From Gemmatimonadota bacterium (GTDB lineage Bacteria; Gemmatimonadota; Gemmatimonadetes; Gemmatimonadales; GWC2-71-9), in assembly GCA_016713435.1 (NCBI GenBank), contig JADJPD010000005.1, forward strand, positions 484,001 through 548,000: a DNA stretch of 64,000 nt, read 5' to 3'. Numbering within the stretch: the stretch's first letter is position 1; every line of letters starts with the position of its first letter. Of the stretch, positions 42,994-51,938 are shown in pieces. A model generated the notes under the pieces. The model was not told where the DNA came from and did no database searches. It was given only the letters and a program-made list of their open reading frames with translations. The position numbers and the translations under genes are program-made.

Positions 42994-44061
42994 TCAGCGG
43001 ACCAGCTGCTCGAGCGCGGGGCGGTGCGCCTCGAGTGCCCGCACCAGCGCAAACTGCACCCGCGCCCGGTCCAGGTTCTGGCCGGGACGGGTAGTGCGAT
43101 AGTAGCGGTCGCCCTCGAGAAAGTCGGTGAGGAAGCGGAGCCCCTGCTCGTAGGCGATGACGAGGCCGGCGGTGACGAACCGCTCCCGCTCCGCCGGGCC
43201 AAGGCCCCCCTGGCCCAGGAACCCCTCGGCGAGCGCGGCGAAGAAGGCCGGCCGCACCTCGACGTCCTTCGGGTCGGGATGGTCCTCGGGCGTGGTGCCG
43301 GTCAGCGAGCGGATCAGGTCGCCCACGTCGAAGAGCGGGGTGCCGGGCATCACGGTGTCCAGGTCCACCACCGCGAGCGCCCGGCCGCTGTCCGCCTCGA
43401 GCAGTACGTTGGCGATCTTCGCGTCGTTGTGGGCGATGCGTCCCGGCAGCACGCCGGCCGCCAGCGCGCCCGTGAGCTGCGTGGCGAGGTGCCGCCGGGA
43501 GACGGCGAAGTCCACCTCCGGCGCCGTGGCCGCCAGCCGCTCCTCCGCCGCCGCCACCACCGCACGGGTCAGGGCGTCGAAGCGGCGCGCGGTGTCGTGG
43601 AAGCCGGGCAGCGTCTCCTCGAGGGCGGCGCCCGCGTAATCCGCCATGAGCGCATGCAACCGGCCGAACCCCCGCCCCGCCTCGAAAGCCTGCTCCGGCG
43701 CCGTCGCGTGCTCCACCGCGCGGGCGCCCGGGATGAATCGCAGCAGCCGCCACCACGCGCCGTCCACGGTCTGGATCCCGGGCTCATCTTCCATGGTGGG
43801 CAGCAGGGACAGCACGGTGCGCGTGGGATCCTCGCCACGGGCCGCGGCGGCGCGGGCCAGGTGGCCGGTCACCTGCGACATGTTGCGCAGCACCGCCGCG
43901 CCGTCGGGGAAGACCAGCAGGTTGAGCCGCTGCAGCAGCCACGCCTCGGGCCGCCCGGGCAGGGTCACGTGGTAGGTGGTGTTGATGTGCCCGCCCGCGA
44001 GCGGCACGTAGTGCGCCCCCGGCGGGAGGCCCCAGGCCGCGAGGAGCCCGCCTAGGTCCAC
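42994..44061 (-). CDS. NahK-like sugar kinase (APH-fold phosphotransferase)
   Basis: A 355-aa aminoglycoside-phosphotransferase-fold kinase. It carries the ATP-binding start GGHINTTYHVTL, the catalytic loop RIAHNDAKIANVLL (Asp as base) and the metal-binding VVDLDTVMPGTPLFDVGDLI. This HNDxKxxN...DLDT pattern is that of N-acetylhexosamine 1-kinase (NahK) and relatives, which phosphorylate GlcNAc/GalNAc at C1. The GTG at 44061 overlaps the stop of the upstream nucleotidyltransferase by 10 bp, an arrangement also expected for a kinase-pyrophosphorylase salvage pair. A longer frame to 44151 is spurious. Exact substrate undetermined. Confidence 0.8.
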   Translation of the reverse strand: MDLGGLLAAWGLPPGAHYVPLAGGHINTTYHVTLPGRPEAWLLQRLNLLVFPDGAAVLRNMSQVTGHLARAAAARGEDPTRTVLSLLPTMEDEPGIQTVDGAWWRLLRFIPGARAVEHATAPEQAFEAGRGFGRLHALMADYAGAALEETLPGFHDTARRFDALTRAVVAAAEERLAATAPEVDFAVSRRHLATQLTGALAAGVLPGRIAHNDAKIANVLLEADSGRALAVVDLDTVMPGTPLFDVGDLIRSLTGTTPEDHPDPKDVEVRPAFFAALAEGFLGQGGLGPAERERFVTAGLVIAYEQGLRFLTDFLEGDRYYRTTRPGQNLDRARVQFALVRALEAHRPALEQLVR

Positions 44062-45011
44062 AGCGCCTCGGGGTACTCGCCCGCCGCGGTCAGGTCCGCC
44101 AGCACCTGCCGCACCCACCCGGAGTCCTCGGCGTAGGTGACGCCGCACCACTGGCCCTCCGCCGGCAGGACGTCCACCCGGATGCGACTGGCGGAGATCG
44201 CCTCCTGGATGGCCTCGGGGAGGTAGTACTCGGCCTTGTCCTCGGCGCCGTGCGCGGCGAGGAAGTGCGAGAACCCGTCAGCCATGATGGGGAAGATCGT
44301 GGGGAAGAAGCCCCAGAGGTTCATGGAGACCGGGGCGTCGCCACGCACCAGCACCGTCTCGCTGCCGGTCGAGCCGGTGAAGCCGTCGTCCTGGCGCACC
44401 AGGTCCTTCGTCTCGACGATGCGGGCCAGGGTGCGATCGGGCCGGAGCCGGAGCACCGCGCGGTTGACCCCGCCTGCGGGGCTCGCCGTCTGCTCCATGC
44501 GGTAGCCCACGACGGCATGGCGCTGCTCCTCGGGCGGGGTGCGGCGGAGGAAATTGGCCACCGCCTCGAGCGCGGGACGCCCGTAGAAGTCGTCGGCGTT
44601 GAGCACCGCGAAGGGGCCCCCGACCGCTTCCCGCGCGGCCAGCACCGCCTGCGTGGTGCCCCACGGCTTGGTGCGCCCCTCCGGCGGGATCCGCCCGTCC
44701 GGCAGGTCCTCGAGCCGCTGGAACGCCGTGGCGATCTCCAGCCGGCTCCGGTACCGGCTCCCGATGGTGGCCTCGAAGGCCTCGGTGATCTCGGGCCGGA
44801 TCACGAACACCGCACGCCGGAAGCCCACCCGCCAGGCGTCGTACAGCGAGTAGTCCATCAGCGTGGCGCCTCCCGGCCCGAGGGGCGCCAGCTGCTTCAG
44901 GCCGCCAAAGCGGCTCCCGAGTCCCGCGGCCAGCAGCACCAGCGTGAGGGGGGAGGTGTCGTCCGCCTCCCCACCCCACGGCGCTGCCCGGGGTGCAGTT
45001 GATTCAGTCAC
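44052..45011 (-). CDS. Sugar-1-phosphate nucleotidyltransferase
   Basis: A 319-aa nucleotidyltransferase of the NTP_transferase fold. The signature LVLLAAGLGSRFGGLKQLAP binds the nucleotide, and LNADDFYGRPALEAV holds the metal-binding Asp. The rest (VVGYRMEQTASPAGGVNRAV, IRVDVLPAEGQWCGVTYAED) matches the subgroup that is usually next to an NahK-like kinase. It probably converts the kinase product to a UDP-sugar. The start is a GTG at 45011 with GGAGGG just upstream; longer frames lack support. It follows the M14 peptidase stop by 16 bp. It may also use galactose-1-phosphate from the GH2-GalK enzyme (inference). Confidence 0.85.
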   Translation of the reverse strand: MTESTAPRAAPWGGEADDTSPLTLVLLAAGLGSRFGGLKQLAPLGPGGATLMDYSLYDAWRVGFRRAVFVIRPEITEAFEATIGSRYRSRLEIATAFQRLEDLPDGRIPPEGRTKPWGTTQAVLAAREAVGGPFAVLNADDFYGRPALEAVANFLRRTPPEEQRHAVVGYRMEQTASPAGGVNRAVLRLRPDRTLARIVETKDLVRQDDGFTGSTGSETVLVRGDAPVSMNLWGFFPTIFPIMADGFSHFLAAHGAEDKAEYYLPEAIQEAISASRIRVDVLPAEGQWCGVTYAEDSGWVRQVLADLTAAGEYPEALWT

Positions 45012-45027
45012 TGCCCTCCGGTGGGCG

Positions 45028-47763
45028 TCAGCGCCCCGTCCCGAAGAGGAGCGCGTTGGTGAGCAGCTTGGCCGGGCCGCGCCAGAAGCCGCGGTACACC
45101 GGGTTCTCCGCAAAGAGGATGACGTTCCCGCTGCCCGCCGACTCCACGGCGGCCCACACCGAGTTGCGCAGGAATCGCTCGGTGTTGTTGGGCCAGGTGA
45201 AGCCGGCCAGCGTCAGCCGGTCGCCGGTGAAGGCCACCGGGTTGGCGCCGCGCTCCGAGGGCTTGAGCATGCGGCTCGACTCGAGGAAGACCGGAAGCAC
45301 GTCACCCTGGTAGCCGCCAGTGAGCCAGTGGGTCGGGTCCAGGGTGGCACGGAAGATGGCGCCGTAGACGTACTCCGGTTCCCGGTTCCCGCCGGCGTTC
45401 GGCGATACCAGCGGCGGGCCCGCCACGCCGTCGGTGGCCACCGTGGTGTCCTTCGCCGCGGTCGAGTCGGCCTCCAGCGGCTTCACGGTGGTCAGCTCCA
45501 CTTCCTTCCGCGCCAGCAGGTCCACCGCGTCGCCCATGGCGATCACCGCGCCGCCCGATTCCACCCACCGCTTGAGCCGTTGCGCCCCGTCCTCCCCGAG
45601 CTCCCGCCAGAGCCGGCCGGCCGAGGCGTTGGGGATGATGAGCACGTTGTAGTCGTCGTAGCTCGCATAGCGGAGCGTCGCCACGTTGACCGGCGTCACC
45701 GGCACGCCGAACTCGCGCTCCAGGAAGTACCACACGGCGCCGAAGGCCGTCTGGTCCACCCCGTCGCCCCCCGCGAGGAGGATCTTCGGCGCGTGCACTG
45801 GCACGATCGCCTCGCTCCCCACGCCCACCTGCCCGGTGTCCGCGAAGGCCGAGCGCACCGGCACCACCGTCACCCCGGTCTCCACGGCCAGCGCCTGGAT
45901 CCGCTCGTGCACCGTGGCCGGGTTCCGCTGCACCCGCACCACGAAGGTGGAGCGCGGGTAGCCCTTCCCGTCCGCCATCAGCGGCTGGGTGCTCATCCCC
46001 ACCCGGAATCCCTCGCGCGTCAGCTTCACGGCCAGCAACGCGCCCGCGTCGCCCTCGTTGCTGAAGAGGTAGGCGGACTGCGCCCGCGCGGGCGCCGCCG
46101 CGCTCTCCACCGGCGCCGCCGTCACCCGCTCCGCGGTGAGCGGGGCCAGGTCGTCACTCCACCAGGCATCGAGCCCCAGGGTGAGCGGCAGCGACCAGGC
46201 CGTGACGTCGTAGAACTCGTACCCCTCGTGCGACTCGTCCGGCCCGCGGCGCTGGTTCCGTGCGAACATCGCGAACTGGCGCCGGACGAAGGCCGAGTCG
46301 AAGGCCGGCGTCGGCTCCAGGATGGAGGTGGCGAGCCGCGCCTCGGGCTGCCGCAGGTCCACCACGTACGTGCCGGCCGGGAAGGTCCGCCGTTCGGCAC
46401 CCGGAAGCGTGGCCGCCCCGGTGCGCCCGCGTGCGGGGGCGGCCGCGGCCGGCGTGGTTCCCACATAGGCCACGGCCCGCCCCGTGGTGAACGGCTGCGT
46501 CAGCCGCTGCACCTCGATCTCCTCGCCGAGGAGCCGGCGCACGATCCACTGGAGCCGGGTGGGATTGGTCGCCGTGAAGAACACCCGGCGGAACGGCCGC
46601 TTCTCCACCTCCGCCATGCCGGTGGCGTGGAAGTCATAGAAGTCCTGCAGCCGCTGCGCGCGCACCGCCGCGGCCTGCCCGAGGGTCGCCAGCGACGCCA
46701 CGTAATGGTGCGCGATGGCCATCTCGAACGTCACGTAGCTGCCGTCGTCCTTCTTCTTCTTGAGCTCGGGCCCGCCGTCGGTCTCGAAGGTCATGCCGAG
46801 GCCGCCGCGCATCGAGGGCCACATGTCGATGTAGCCCGGATAGAAGAAGTCGAAGACGTTGCGGACGTAGTACTGCCAGCTGTAGCGGTCGAACGCCGCC
46901 GCGTTGGCGCGCCCGAACTGCTCGAAGCCCTGGTAGGTGGCCGCCGGGAGGTTCTGGTTGTGCGCCTCGGAGACCGGCGGGAAGAAGTACTGCGAGGTGG
47001 TGCTGTGCAGGTCCGCCACCACCTGCGGGCGCCAGCGCACGTACACCGAGCCGATCGCCCGGGACTCCGCCTGCGACTGCGCCAGGATGTCGCGGTTCAT
47101 GTCGAAGCGGTAGTGATTGTACCGCCCCCAGATGGCCCACGGCTCCGTCTGCTCGATGGCGATCGGGTCCTCGCTCCCCACCGCGATGGAGTTGCTCCAG
47201 GCCGCGAAGCGCTCGTGCCCATCCGGGTTCTGCGACGGGTTGATGAGCACCACCACGTTCTTGAGGATCTCGAGGGTCGCCGGCTCATCCGAGGCCAGCA
47301 GCTGGTAGGCGGTCTGCATGGCCGCCTCGAAGCCCGCCGGCTCGTTGCCGTGCACCGAGTGGGTGAGCAGCACCGTCACCGGCGTCCGCACGGCGAGCGC
47401 CTGCGCCTCGGCCGCGCTCGTGGCCCGCGGGTCGGCCAGCTTCGCGAGGTTGGCCCGGATCTCGTCGAGCCGGGCGATGTTCTCCGGGCTCGAGATGATC
47501 AGCAGCCGCATCACCTTCCCTTCCCACGTCTTCCCGATGACCTCCGTCCGCACCCGCTCCGGATTGGCGGCGATCAGCCGGTCCAGCACGCCCTGCTGCT
47601 GGTGATACATGGTGTGCTGGCTCCCCACCCGGTAGCCGAGGATGCTCTCCGGCCGCGGCACGGCGGCGCGGTAGGGGCCGCGATCGTAGAAGTCGAAATC
47701 CTGCGCGGGGAGCACGGCGGGCACGACCAGCAGCAGCGCGAGCAGGCGGAGGATGGTACGCAT
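45028..47763 (-). CDS. Secreted M14-family zinc carboxypeptidase, 911 aa
   Basis: Exported metallopeptidase: signal peptide MRTILRLLALLLVVPAVLPA/Q, then an M14 catalytic domain with zinc ligands His138 and Glu141 in THSVHGNEPAG, the NPSQNPDGHERFA region (Arg/Asn substrate pocket), the third ligand in VADLHSTTSQ, and catalytic Glu in MTFETDGGPEL. The last third contains a GATase1/ThuA-like region (KILLAGGDGVDQTAFGAVWY through GGAVIAMGDAVDLL) of unknown role. The start at 47763 is set by the signal peptide. It is the first gene of a minus-strand operon with the nucleotidyltransferase and kinase, which is an unexpected combination. Confidence 0.88.
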   Translation of the reverse strand: MRTILRLLALLLVVPAVLPAQDFDFYDRGPYRAAVPRPESILGYRVGSQHTMYHQQQGVLDRLIAANPERVRTEVIGKTWEGKVMRLLIISSPENIARLDEIRANLAKLADPRATSAAEAQALAVRTPVTVLLTHSVHGNEPAGFEAAMQTAYQLLASDEPATLEILKNVVVLINPSQNPDGHERFAAWSNSIAVGSEDPIAIEQTEPWAIWGRYNHYRFDMNRDILAQSQAESRAIGSVYVRWRPQVVADLHSTTSQYFFPPVSEAHNQNLPAATYQGFEQFGRANAAAFDRYSWQYYVRNVFDFFYPGYIDMWPSMRGGLGMTFETDGGPELKKKKDDGSYVTFEMAIAHHYVASLATLGQAAAVRAQRLQDFYDFHATGMAEVEKRPFRRVFFTATNPTRLQWIVRRLLGEEIEVQRLTQPFTTGRAVAYVGTTPAAAAPARGRTGAATLPGAERRTFPAGTYVVDLRQPEARLATSILEPTPAFDSAFVRRQFAMFARNQRRGPDESHEGYEFYDVTAWSLPLTLGLDAWWSDDLAPLTAERVTAAPVESAAAPARAQSAYLFSNEGDAGALLAVKLTREGFRVGMSTQPLMADGKGYPRSTFVVRVQRNPATVHERIQALAVETGVTVVPVRSAFADTGQVGVGSEAIVPVHAPKILLAGGDGVDQTAFGAVWYFLEREFGVPVTPVNVATLRYASYDDYNVLIIPNASAGRLWRELGEDGAQRLKRWVESGGAVIAMGDAVDLLARKEVELTTVKPLEADSTAAKDTTVATDGVAGPPLVSPNAGGNREPEYVYGAIFRATLDPTHWLTGGYQGDVLPVFLESSRMLKPSERGANPVAFTGDRLTLAGFTWPNNTERFLRNSVWAAVESAGSGNVILFAENPVYRGFWRGPAKLLTNALLFGTGR

Positions 47764-47872
47764 GGACCGGGGGGTGCGGGAAAGACCACGCCGGGACGAG
47801 AAATCCCGGGATGGCCACAGTGAATGACCGGCGTGCAGCGTTGGGGACCCGGGGAACCGGGCCGGCTTCAAT

Positions 47873-48832
47873 TTACCGCGCGACGGCGTGGTCGGAAGCG
47901 GTGTCGGCCAGGCGCTGGCGGGTCCGCAGGTCCCAGGTCTCCGCCACCACGGCGCCGAGCAGGAAGACCAGCGCGGTGTAGTAGACCCAGCCCACGAACA
48001 GGATCGCCGCGCCGAAGTTGGCGTCCGCCCCGAAGGGGTGCGCCGACGCCACGTTCCGCAGGTACCAGGCGTAGCCCCGCTTGGCGACCTCGAACAGCAA
48101 CGCGGTGAACACCGATCCCGCCAGCGCCGCCGGCCGCGGCAGCCGACGCGGCGAGGCGTGGCGGAACACCAGGTAAAAGAGCCAGATCCCGAAGCCGAAG
48201 GTGGCCGCCTCGGTGACCATCTGGCCCAGCTCCGTCACGAAGAAGGCCAGCCCCGGCCACCGCCCCGCCAGCTCCTGGCCCCGCGCGTCCATCACCGAGA
48301 GCCCGGCCGTGAGCAGGGTGTTCACCACGATCAGCACCACGGTCAGCAGCACCATGAAGATGTCGCGCGCCTTCCCCGAGAGGAACGCCACGACGGGATT
48401 CTTCGGCCCGGGCGGCACGCTGCCGCCATACACCATGGTGAGCGAGGTCCGCACCGACGCGAACAGCCGGGTGCTGAACCACAGGAAGAGCGGGACCGCG
48501 TACAGCGACACGGTGCCGCGGTTCTTCACGAACCCCTCGAGGAACCGCGACACCACCGCGAACGGCGTGGTGGCGGCCGGCAGGTCCTCCGGCCGGGGAC
48601 TGAACCGGAGGAAGAGGGCCTGGATGTCGGTGGCGCTGGTGTAGGGCGTGAGGCGGGCGGCGTAGGTGAGCCCCACCAGCACGATGAGCAGGAAGGGGAC
48701 CGCCGCCAGGAGCGCGTCGAAGGTCAGCGCGCTCGCGAGGAAGGGAACCCGGTGGCGGTCCGCGTGGACCAGGGTGCGCCGCGTGAACGACCAGACCCGC
48801 CCCAGCGGCTCCGTCAGGACCTCTCGCTTCAG
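47873..48832 (-). CDS. YihY/BrkB-family inner-membrane protein (probable CTG start)
   Basis: A 319-aa, six-helix inner-membrane protein of the YihY/virulence factor BrkB family; family function is uncertain. Family sequence extends well upstream of the first conventional start (GTG 48682): WSFTRRTLVHADRHRVPFLA and SALTFDALLAAVPFLLIVLV lie in frame. Upstream of these there is no ATG, GTG or TTG before an in-frame stop. A CTG at 48832 overlaps the stop of the YtxH gene (CTGA), and another CTG at 48817 follows AGAGG. I annotate the CTG at 48832. Later segments (WLFYLVFRHASPRRLPRPAA, FVGWVYYTALVFLLGAVVAE) are characteristic. Start uncertain. Confidence 0.8.
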   Translation of the reverse strand: MKREVLTEPLGRVWSFTRRTLVHADRHRVPFLASALTFDALLAAVPFLLIVLVGLTYAARLTPYTSATDIQALFLRFSPRPEDLPAATTPFAVVSRFLEGFVKNRGTVSLYAVPLFLWFSTRLFASVRTSLTMVYGGSVPPGPKNPVVAFLSGKARDIFMVLLTVVLIVVNTLLTAGLSVMDARGQELAGRWPGLAFFVTELGQMVTEAATFGFGIWLFYLVFRHASPRRLPRPAALAGSVFTALLFEVAKRGYAWYLRNVASAHPFGADANFGAAILFVGWVYYTALVFLLGAVVAETWDLRTRQRLADTASDHAVAR

Positions 48833-49218
48833 GCGACCGGCTCCTCGTCGTCATCGGCCGGGGCCGAGGGGCGGCGGCGGGCGCGCGCCTCCGCGAGGCG
48901 GCGCTCGAGCTCGCCGCGGATCTCGGCGCGCTCGTCCACCGGCTCGTCGTCGTCGTCGCGGTCGTCGCCGTTGACGAGCTTGCTGCGGCGCTCGCCCAGG
49001 CGGTCCTTGAGCTCCCCCATCTTCTCCTCGGCGAGCGCCCGGGCGCTCCGCAGCCGGCGCTTGAGCTGCCGGCGCGTCTCGTCCCCGCTCTGGGGGGCGA
49101 ACAGGAGCCCCACCGCCAGGCCCAGCAGCGCCCCGAAGAGGATCGGCTTGAGGCTCGAGTCCTCCCGCTCCACGTACACCACGTCCCGCTCGCCGTCCCG
49201 CTCGCGCTCGCGTGCCAT
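48829..49218 (-). CDS. YtxH-like membrane-anchored protein
   Basis: A 129-aa protein. After a charged N-terminus (MARERERDGERDVVYVERED) comes one glycine-rich helix (PILFGALLGLAVGLLFAPQSG) of the YtxH type (GA-LG---GLLFAP-SG-ETR), then a long charged helical tail rich in Arg/Glu/Asp ending DDDEEPVA. YtxH/gas-vesicle-like proteins are small membrane-linked stress proteins of unclear function. It overlaps the CTG start of the YihY gene, so the two are probably coupled. The frame extending to 49641 overlaps the aldolase gene and is not coding there. Confidence 0.75.
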   Translation of the reverse strand: MARERERDGERDVVYVEREDSSLKPILFGALLGLAVGLLFAPQSGDETRRQLKRRLRSARALAEEKMGELKDRLGERRSKLVNGDDRDDDDEPVDERAEIRGELERRLAEARARRRPSAPADDDEEPVA

Positions 49219-49222
49219 CGGA

Positions 49223-50629
49223 CTATTCTCCCGCGTCGGCATCGTCCTGGGCCGTGACCAGCTCGCGCCTGAGGCTCGCGTGCGACTGGTCGGGCGCCCG
49301 CACATGGCGCCGCACCAGCCCGGCCGTGCCGCCCACCTTGAGTTGGTCGAAGAGGAACCCGAACATCTGCTCGAGCTCCGCGGCGATCTGGGCCCGCACC
49401 CCGGCGGGGAGGCTCCACACCTCCCGCTTGAACGGCCCGATCGCCTTCTTGCGCGCCTTGTAGTAGAACTGCTCCGGGGTGTCGCCCGCCTTCTTCTCGG
49501 ACTGGGCGTTCTCGTCGAGCCAGGCATACATCCGCTGCCGCAGCTCCGCCGGCAGCGCCTGGCTGTCGAAGACGATGCTCTGGAAGTTGGTCGCCAGGTG
49601 GATCTCCGCCGTCTCCAGCCGCGCAAAGTGGCCGAAGGCATCCTGCGGCAGCGTGCTGGCGCCGTGCTGCACCGCGCCCGACATCCCGTACTGCCGCGCC
49701 GCCACCGACAGGGCCGACAACGCCTCGAGGTCCAGCTTCACCTGCGCCATGGTGCCGTCCGGCAGCACCACGCCGCCGTGGCTGGTGCCGGTCTGCACCG
49801 AGATCTTGGAGAGGCCCTCCATCCCCGCCGGCAGGGCGGCGTTGTAGCCGTCCATGAAGGCGCGCAGCTCCTCCACCGTGCTGTTCTTGTGTCCCACCTC
49901 GCCGATCTCGCCGCCCACCGACACCGAGATGCCCTCCGGCTCGATCTCGCGGATGAAGCGGGTGATCTCGGCGCAGCGCTCGTAGTTGAGCCGCTGCTGC
50001 TCCGCCAGGCTCGGCTTCGAGAGGTCCACCAGCGTGGAGGTGTCCACGTCGATGTTGTAGAACCCGGCGCCCACCTCCTCGCCGATCAGCTTCTTCACTT
50101 CCTCCACCTCACCCTGCGGGTCGGTGGCGTACTTCTTGGCGTTGACCTGGCAGTGGTCGCCCTGGATGAAGACCGGGAGTTCCCAGCCCTCCCGGAGTGC
50201 CGCGCCGATGATCACCGACACGTACTCGGCCGGCCGCTGGTCGGTGTAGGCGATCTCCGAGCGCGCGATCTCCACCAGGATCGCCCCGGCGTCCCGCGCC
50301 TTCGCGGCGCGGTAGATGGCCCGCGCCGTGTCATAGGCCAGCATCCGCACGTTGATGGCGGGGACCGTGAAGCCCCCGCACTCGCCCCGGCCGCGGGCAA
50401 AGTAGATCCCGCCGATCGACGCCGGCCGCACGCCCGTGGCCTGCCCCAGCTCCCACAGCAGCCAGCGCGCCGCGTCCCGCTCCTTCGGCTCGCCGAAGAC
50501 CGCCGCCCACACCACCTGGTCGGTGGCCTCGGTGGCGAGCTTCGCGCGGTCGGTGACCTCCACCCGGTCGCCGGCCTGACGGACCGCCCCGCCGTAGCGG
50601 GCGATGAGCTGGGCGCGGTAATCAGCCAT
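49223..50629 (-). CDS. Class II aldolase-like protein (fructose-bisphosphate aldolase family)
   Basis: A 468-aa protein, long for the class II aldolase family (usually 280-360 aa). The zinc site region is clear: VFIQGDHCQVNAKKY, with the metal-binding His after GD. Other matches are VEIARSEIAYTD, SVGGEIGEVGHKNST (Glu/Gly of the barrel), KISVQTGTSHGGVVL and YGMSGAVQHGASTLP, which hold the second His and the phosphate-binding loop. Insertions occur at both ends. The ATG at 50629 has AGGAA upstream. Its neighbours Pgi and pyruvate kinase suggest a glycolytic role, but the divergence leaves tagatose- or fructose-bisphosphate specificity open. The gene is 4 bp before the YtxH ATG. Confidence 0.82.
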   Translation of the reverse strand: MADYRAQLIARYGGAVRQAGDRVEVTDRAKLATEATDQVVWAAVFGEPKERDAARWLLWELGQATGVRPASIGGIYFARGRGECGGFTVPAINVRMLAYDTARAIYRAAKARDAGAILVEIARSEIAYTDQRPAEYVSVIIGAALREGWELPVFIQGDHCQVNAKKYATDPQGEVEEVKKLIGEEVGAGFYNIDVDTSTLVDLSKPSLAEQQRLNYERCAEITRFIREIEPEGISVSVGGEIGEVGHKNSTVEELRAFMDGYNAALPAGMEGLSKISVQTGTSHGGVVLPDGTMAQVKLDLEALSALSVAARQYGMSGAVQHGASTLPQDAFGHFARLETAEIHLATNFQSIVFDSQALPAELRQRMYAWLDENAQSEKKAGDTPEQFYYKARKKAIGPFKREVWSLPAGVRAQIAAELEQMFGFLFDQLKVGGTAGLVRRHVRAPDQSHASLRRELVTAQDDADAGE

Positions 50630-50697
50630 AAGTTCCTGTCCTCGTAAGAGTTAGCAGTACCGACCGGGCCGAATCTAGCCCCCGGGCCCGGGCCCCG

Positions 50698-51903
50698 CTA
50701 GCGCCGCCGCCGCTTGAGCGTCAGGGTGTACGACCCCGTGGTGTGCTCGAAGCTGTTGGCCCGGATCCAGTACCGTCCATCCTCCGGCAGAGTGACGTGC
50801 AACTCCGCCTCGGACCCACGGGTGGCGCCCTTGGTCTCGATGGAGCTGAACTCCTCGGGGTTCCGCACCGCCTTGCCGAACAGCACGTAGCTGCCGAAGT
50901 CGGGCGACATCATGAAGATCGTCAGCTCATCGCCCCGCTTGCCCTCGTAGACGTAGGTGTCCACGTACGTGGTGTCGAAGTTGAGCTCGTCGCGGTCGTT
51001 GAGCTCGCCGCGCACGGTCTGGTTGGGCTCGATCTTGTCGCGGCGCACCCGCACGTCGCGTCGGCGGTTGTCGTCGCGGTTGCGGTCGGCGCGGTCGTCG
51101 CCGGCCGCGCCGGTGAACTCGAGGCGGAGGGTGTAGTCGCCGGTCTCGCCCTCCTGCAGGGTGTTGGCGCGGATCACGTACTCGCCCTCGGCCGGGAGGG
51201 TGAACTCGATCCGGCTGTCGGTCTCGCCGCCGCCGTCGTCGTCGGTGTCGAGCTCCTCCCAGCGGCCGTTGGTCTCGCGGCCCAGGTGCAGGAAGGCGTC
51301 GAAGTCCTTCGAGTCGAGGGTGATGAGCACCTTCTGGCCGCGCCGGGCGGTGAAGCGGTAGACGTCGGCGTAGCTGCCGTCGTCGATCTTCTCGTCGCCG
51401 CGGGTGAGGGTGCCGCGCACCTTCTCGCCAGCCTTGATCTCCGGCCGCGGGCCCGACGGCCGGTCGCCGCGGTCGGCGCGGTCGCTCCGGCCGGAGGTGA
51501 ACTCGAGGTCCAGGGTGTAGTCGCCCGTCTCGCCCTCGCTCAGGGTGTTGGCGCGGGCCACGTAGTCGCCGTCGCGCGGGAGGGTGACCTCCACCTGGCT
51601 GTCGGTCCCGCCCGCCCCGTCGTCGTCGCTGTCGAGGTCCACGAACTCGCCGTTCTCGTCGTAGTAGCCCACCACCAGGTAGGCGTCGAAGGCGCCCGAG
51701 CGGAGCGTCACCCGCGCGGTCTGGCCGCGCTCGCCGGTGAAGCGCCAGAGGTCGGCGTAGGTGTCGTCGTCGAGCTTGAGGTCGCCCGCCTTGAGCTCGC
51801 CGCGGGCGGTGCTGCCGGGGCGGAGCGTGGCCTGCGCCTGCAGGGAGATGGCGGACAGGGCCAGCAGGCCGGCCGCCAGGGCGACGGTGCGAACGGGACG
51901 CAT
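50698..51903 (-). CDS. Secreted PPC-domain repeat protein
   Basis: A 401-aa exported protein: signal peptide MRPVRTVALAAGLLALSAIS cleaved near LQAQA, then three tandem PPC (bacterial pre-peptidase C-terminal) beta-sandwich domains at about 30-145, 160-270 and 290-398. Each repeat follows the same course: G-L---D----DDTYAD-Y-F, then ---LDSDDDG-GGTDS, then L---G-Y-IRANT. The Asp-rich loop (DSDDDGAGGTD, DTDDDGGGETD) probably binds Ca2+; the third copy lacks it. There is no catalytic domain, unusual because PPC normally accompanies a protease. It may be a surface or matrix protein. Regions between domains are rich in Arg and Asp (RSDRADRGDRP). Confidence 0.82.
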   Translation of the reverse strand: MRPVRTVALAAGLLALSAISLQAQATLRPGSTARGELKAGDLKLDDDTYADLWRFTGERGQTARVTLRSGAFDAYLVVGYYDENGEFVDLDSDDDGAGGTDSQVEVTLPRDGDYVARANTLSEGETGDYTLDLEFTSGRSDRADRGDRPSGPRPEIKAGEKVRGTLTRGDEKIDDGSYADVYRFTARRGQKVLITLDSKDFDAFLHLGRETNGRWEELDTDDDGGGETDSRIEFTLPAEGEYVIRANTLQEGETGDYTLRLEFTGAAGDDRADRNRDDNRRRDVRVRRDKIEPNQTVRGELNDRDELNFDTTYVDTYVYEGKRGDELTIFMMSPDFGSYVLFGKAVRNPEEFSSIETKGATRGSEAELHVTLPEDGRYWIRANSFEHTTGSYTLTLKRRRR

Positions 51904-51938
51904 CGGTACCTCGAGAAGGTGATCGGTGAGCGGGGGGA

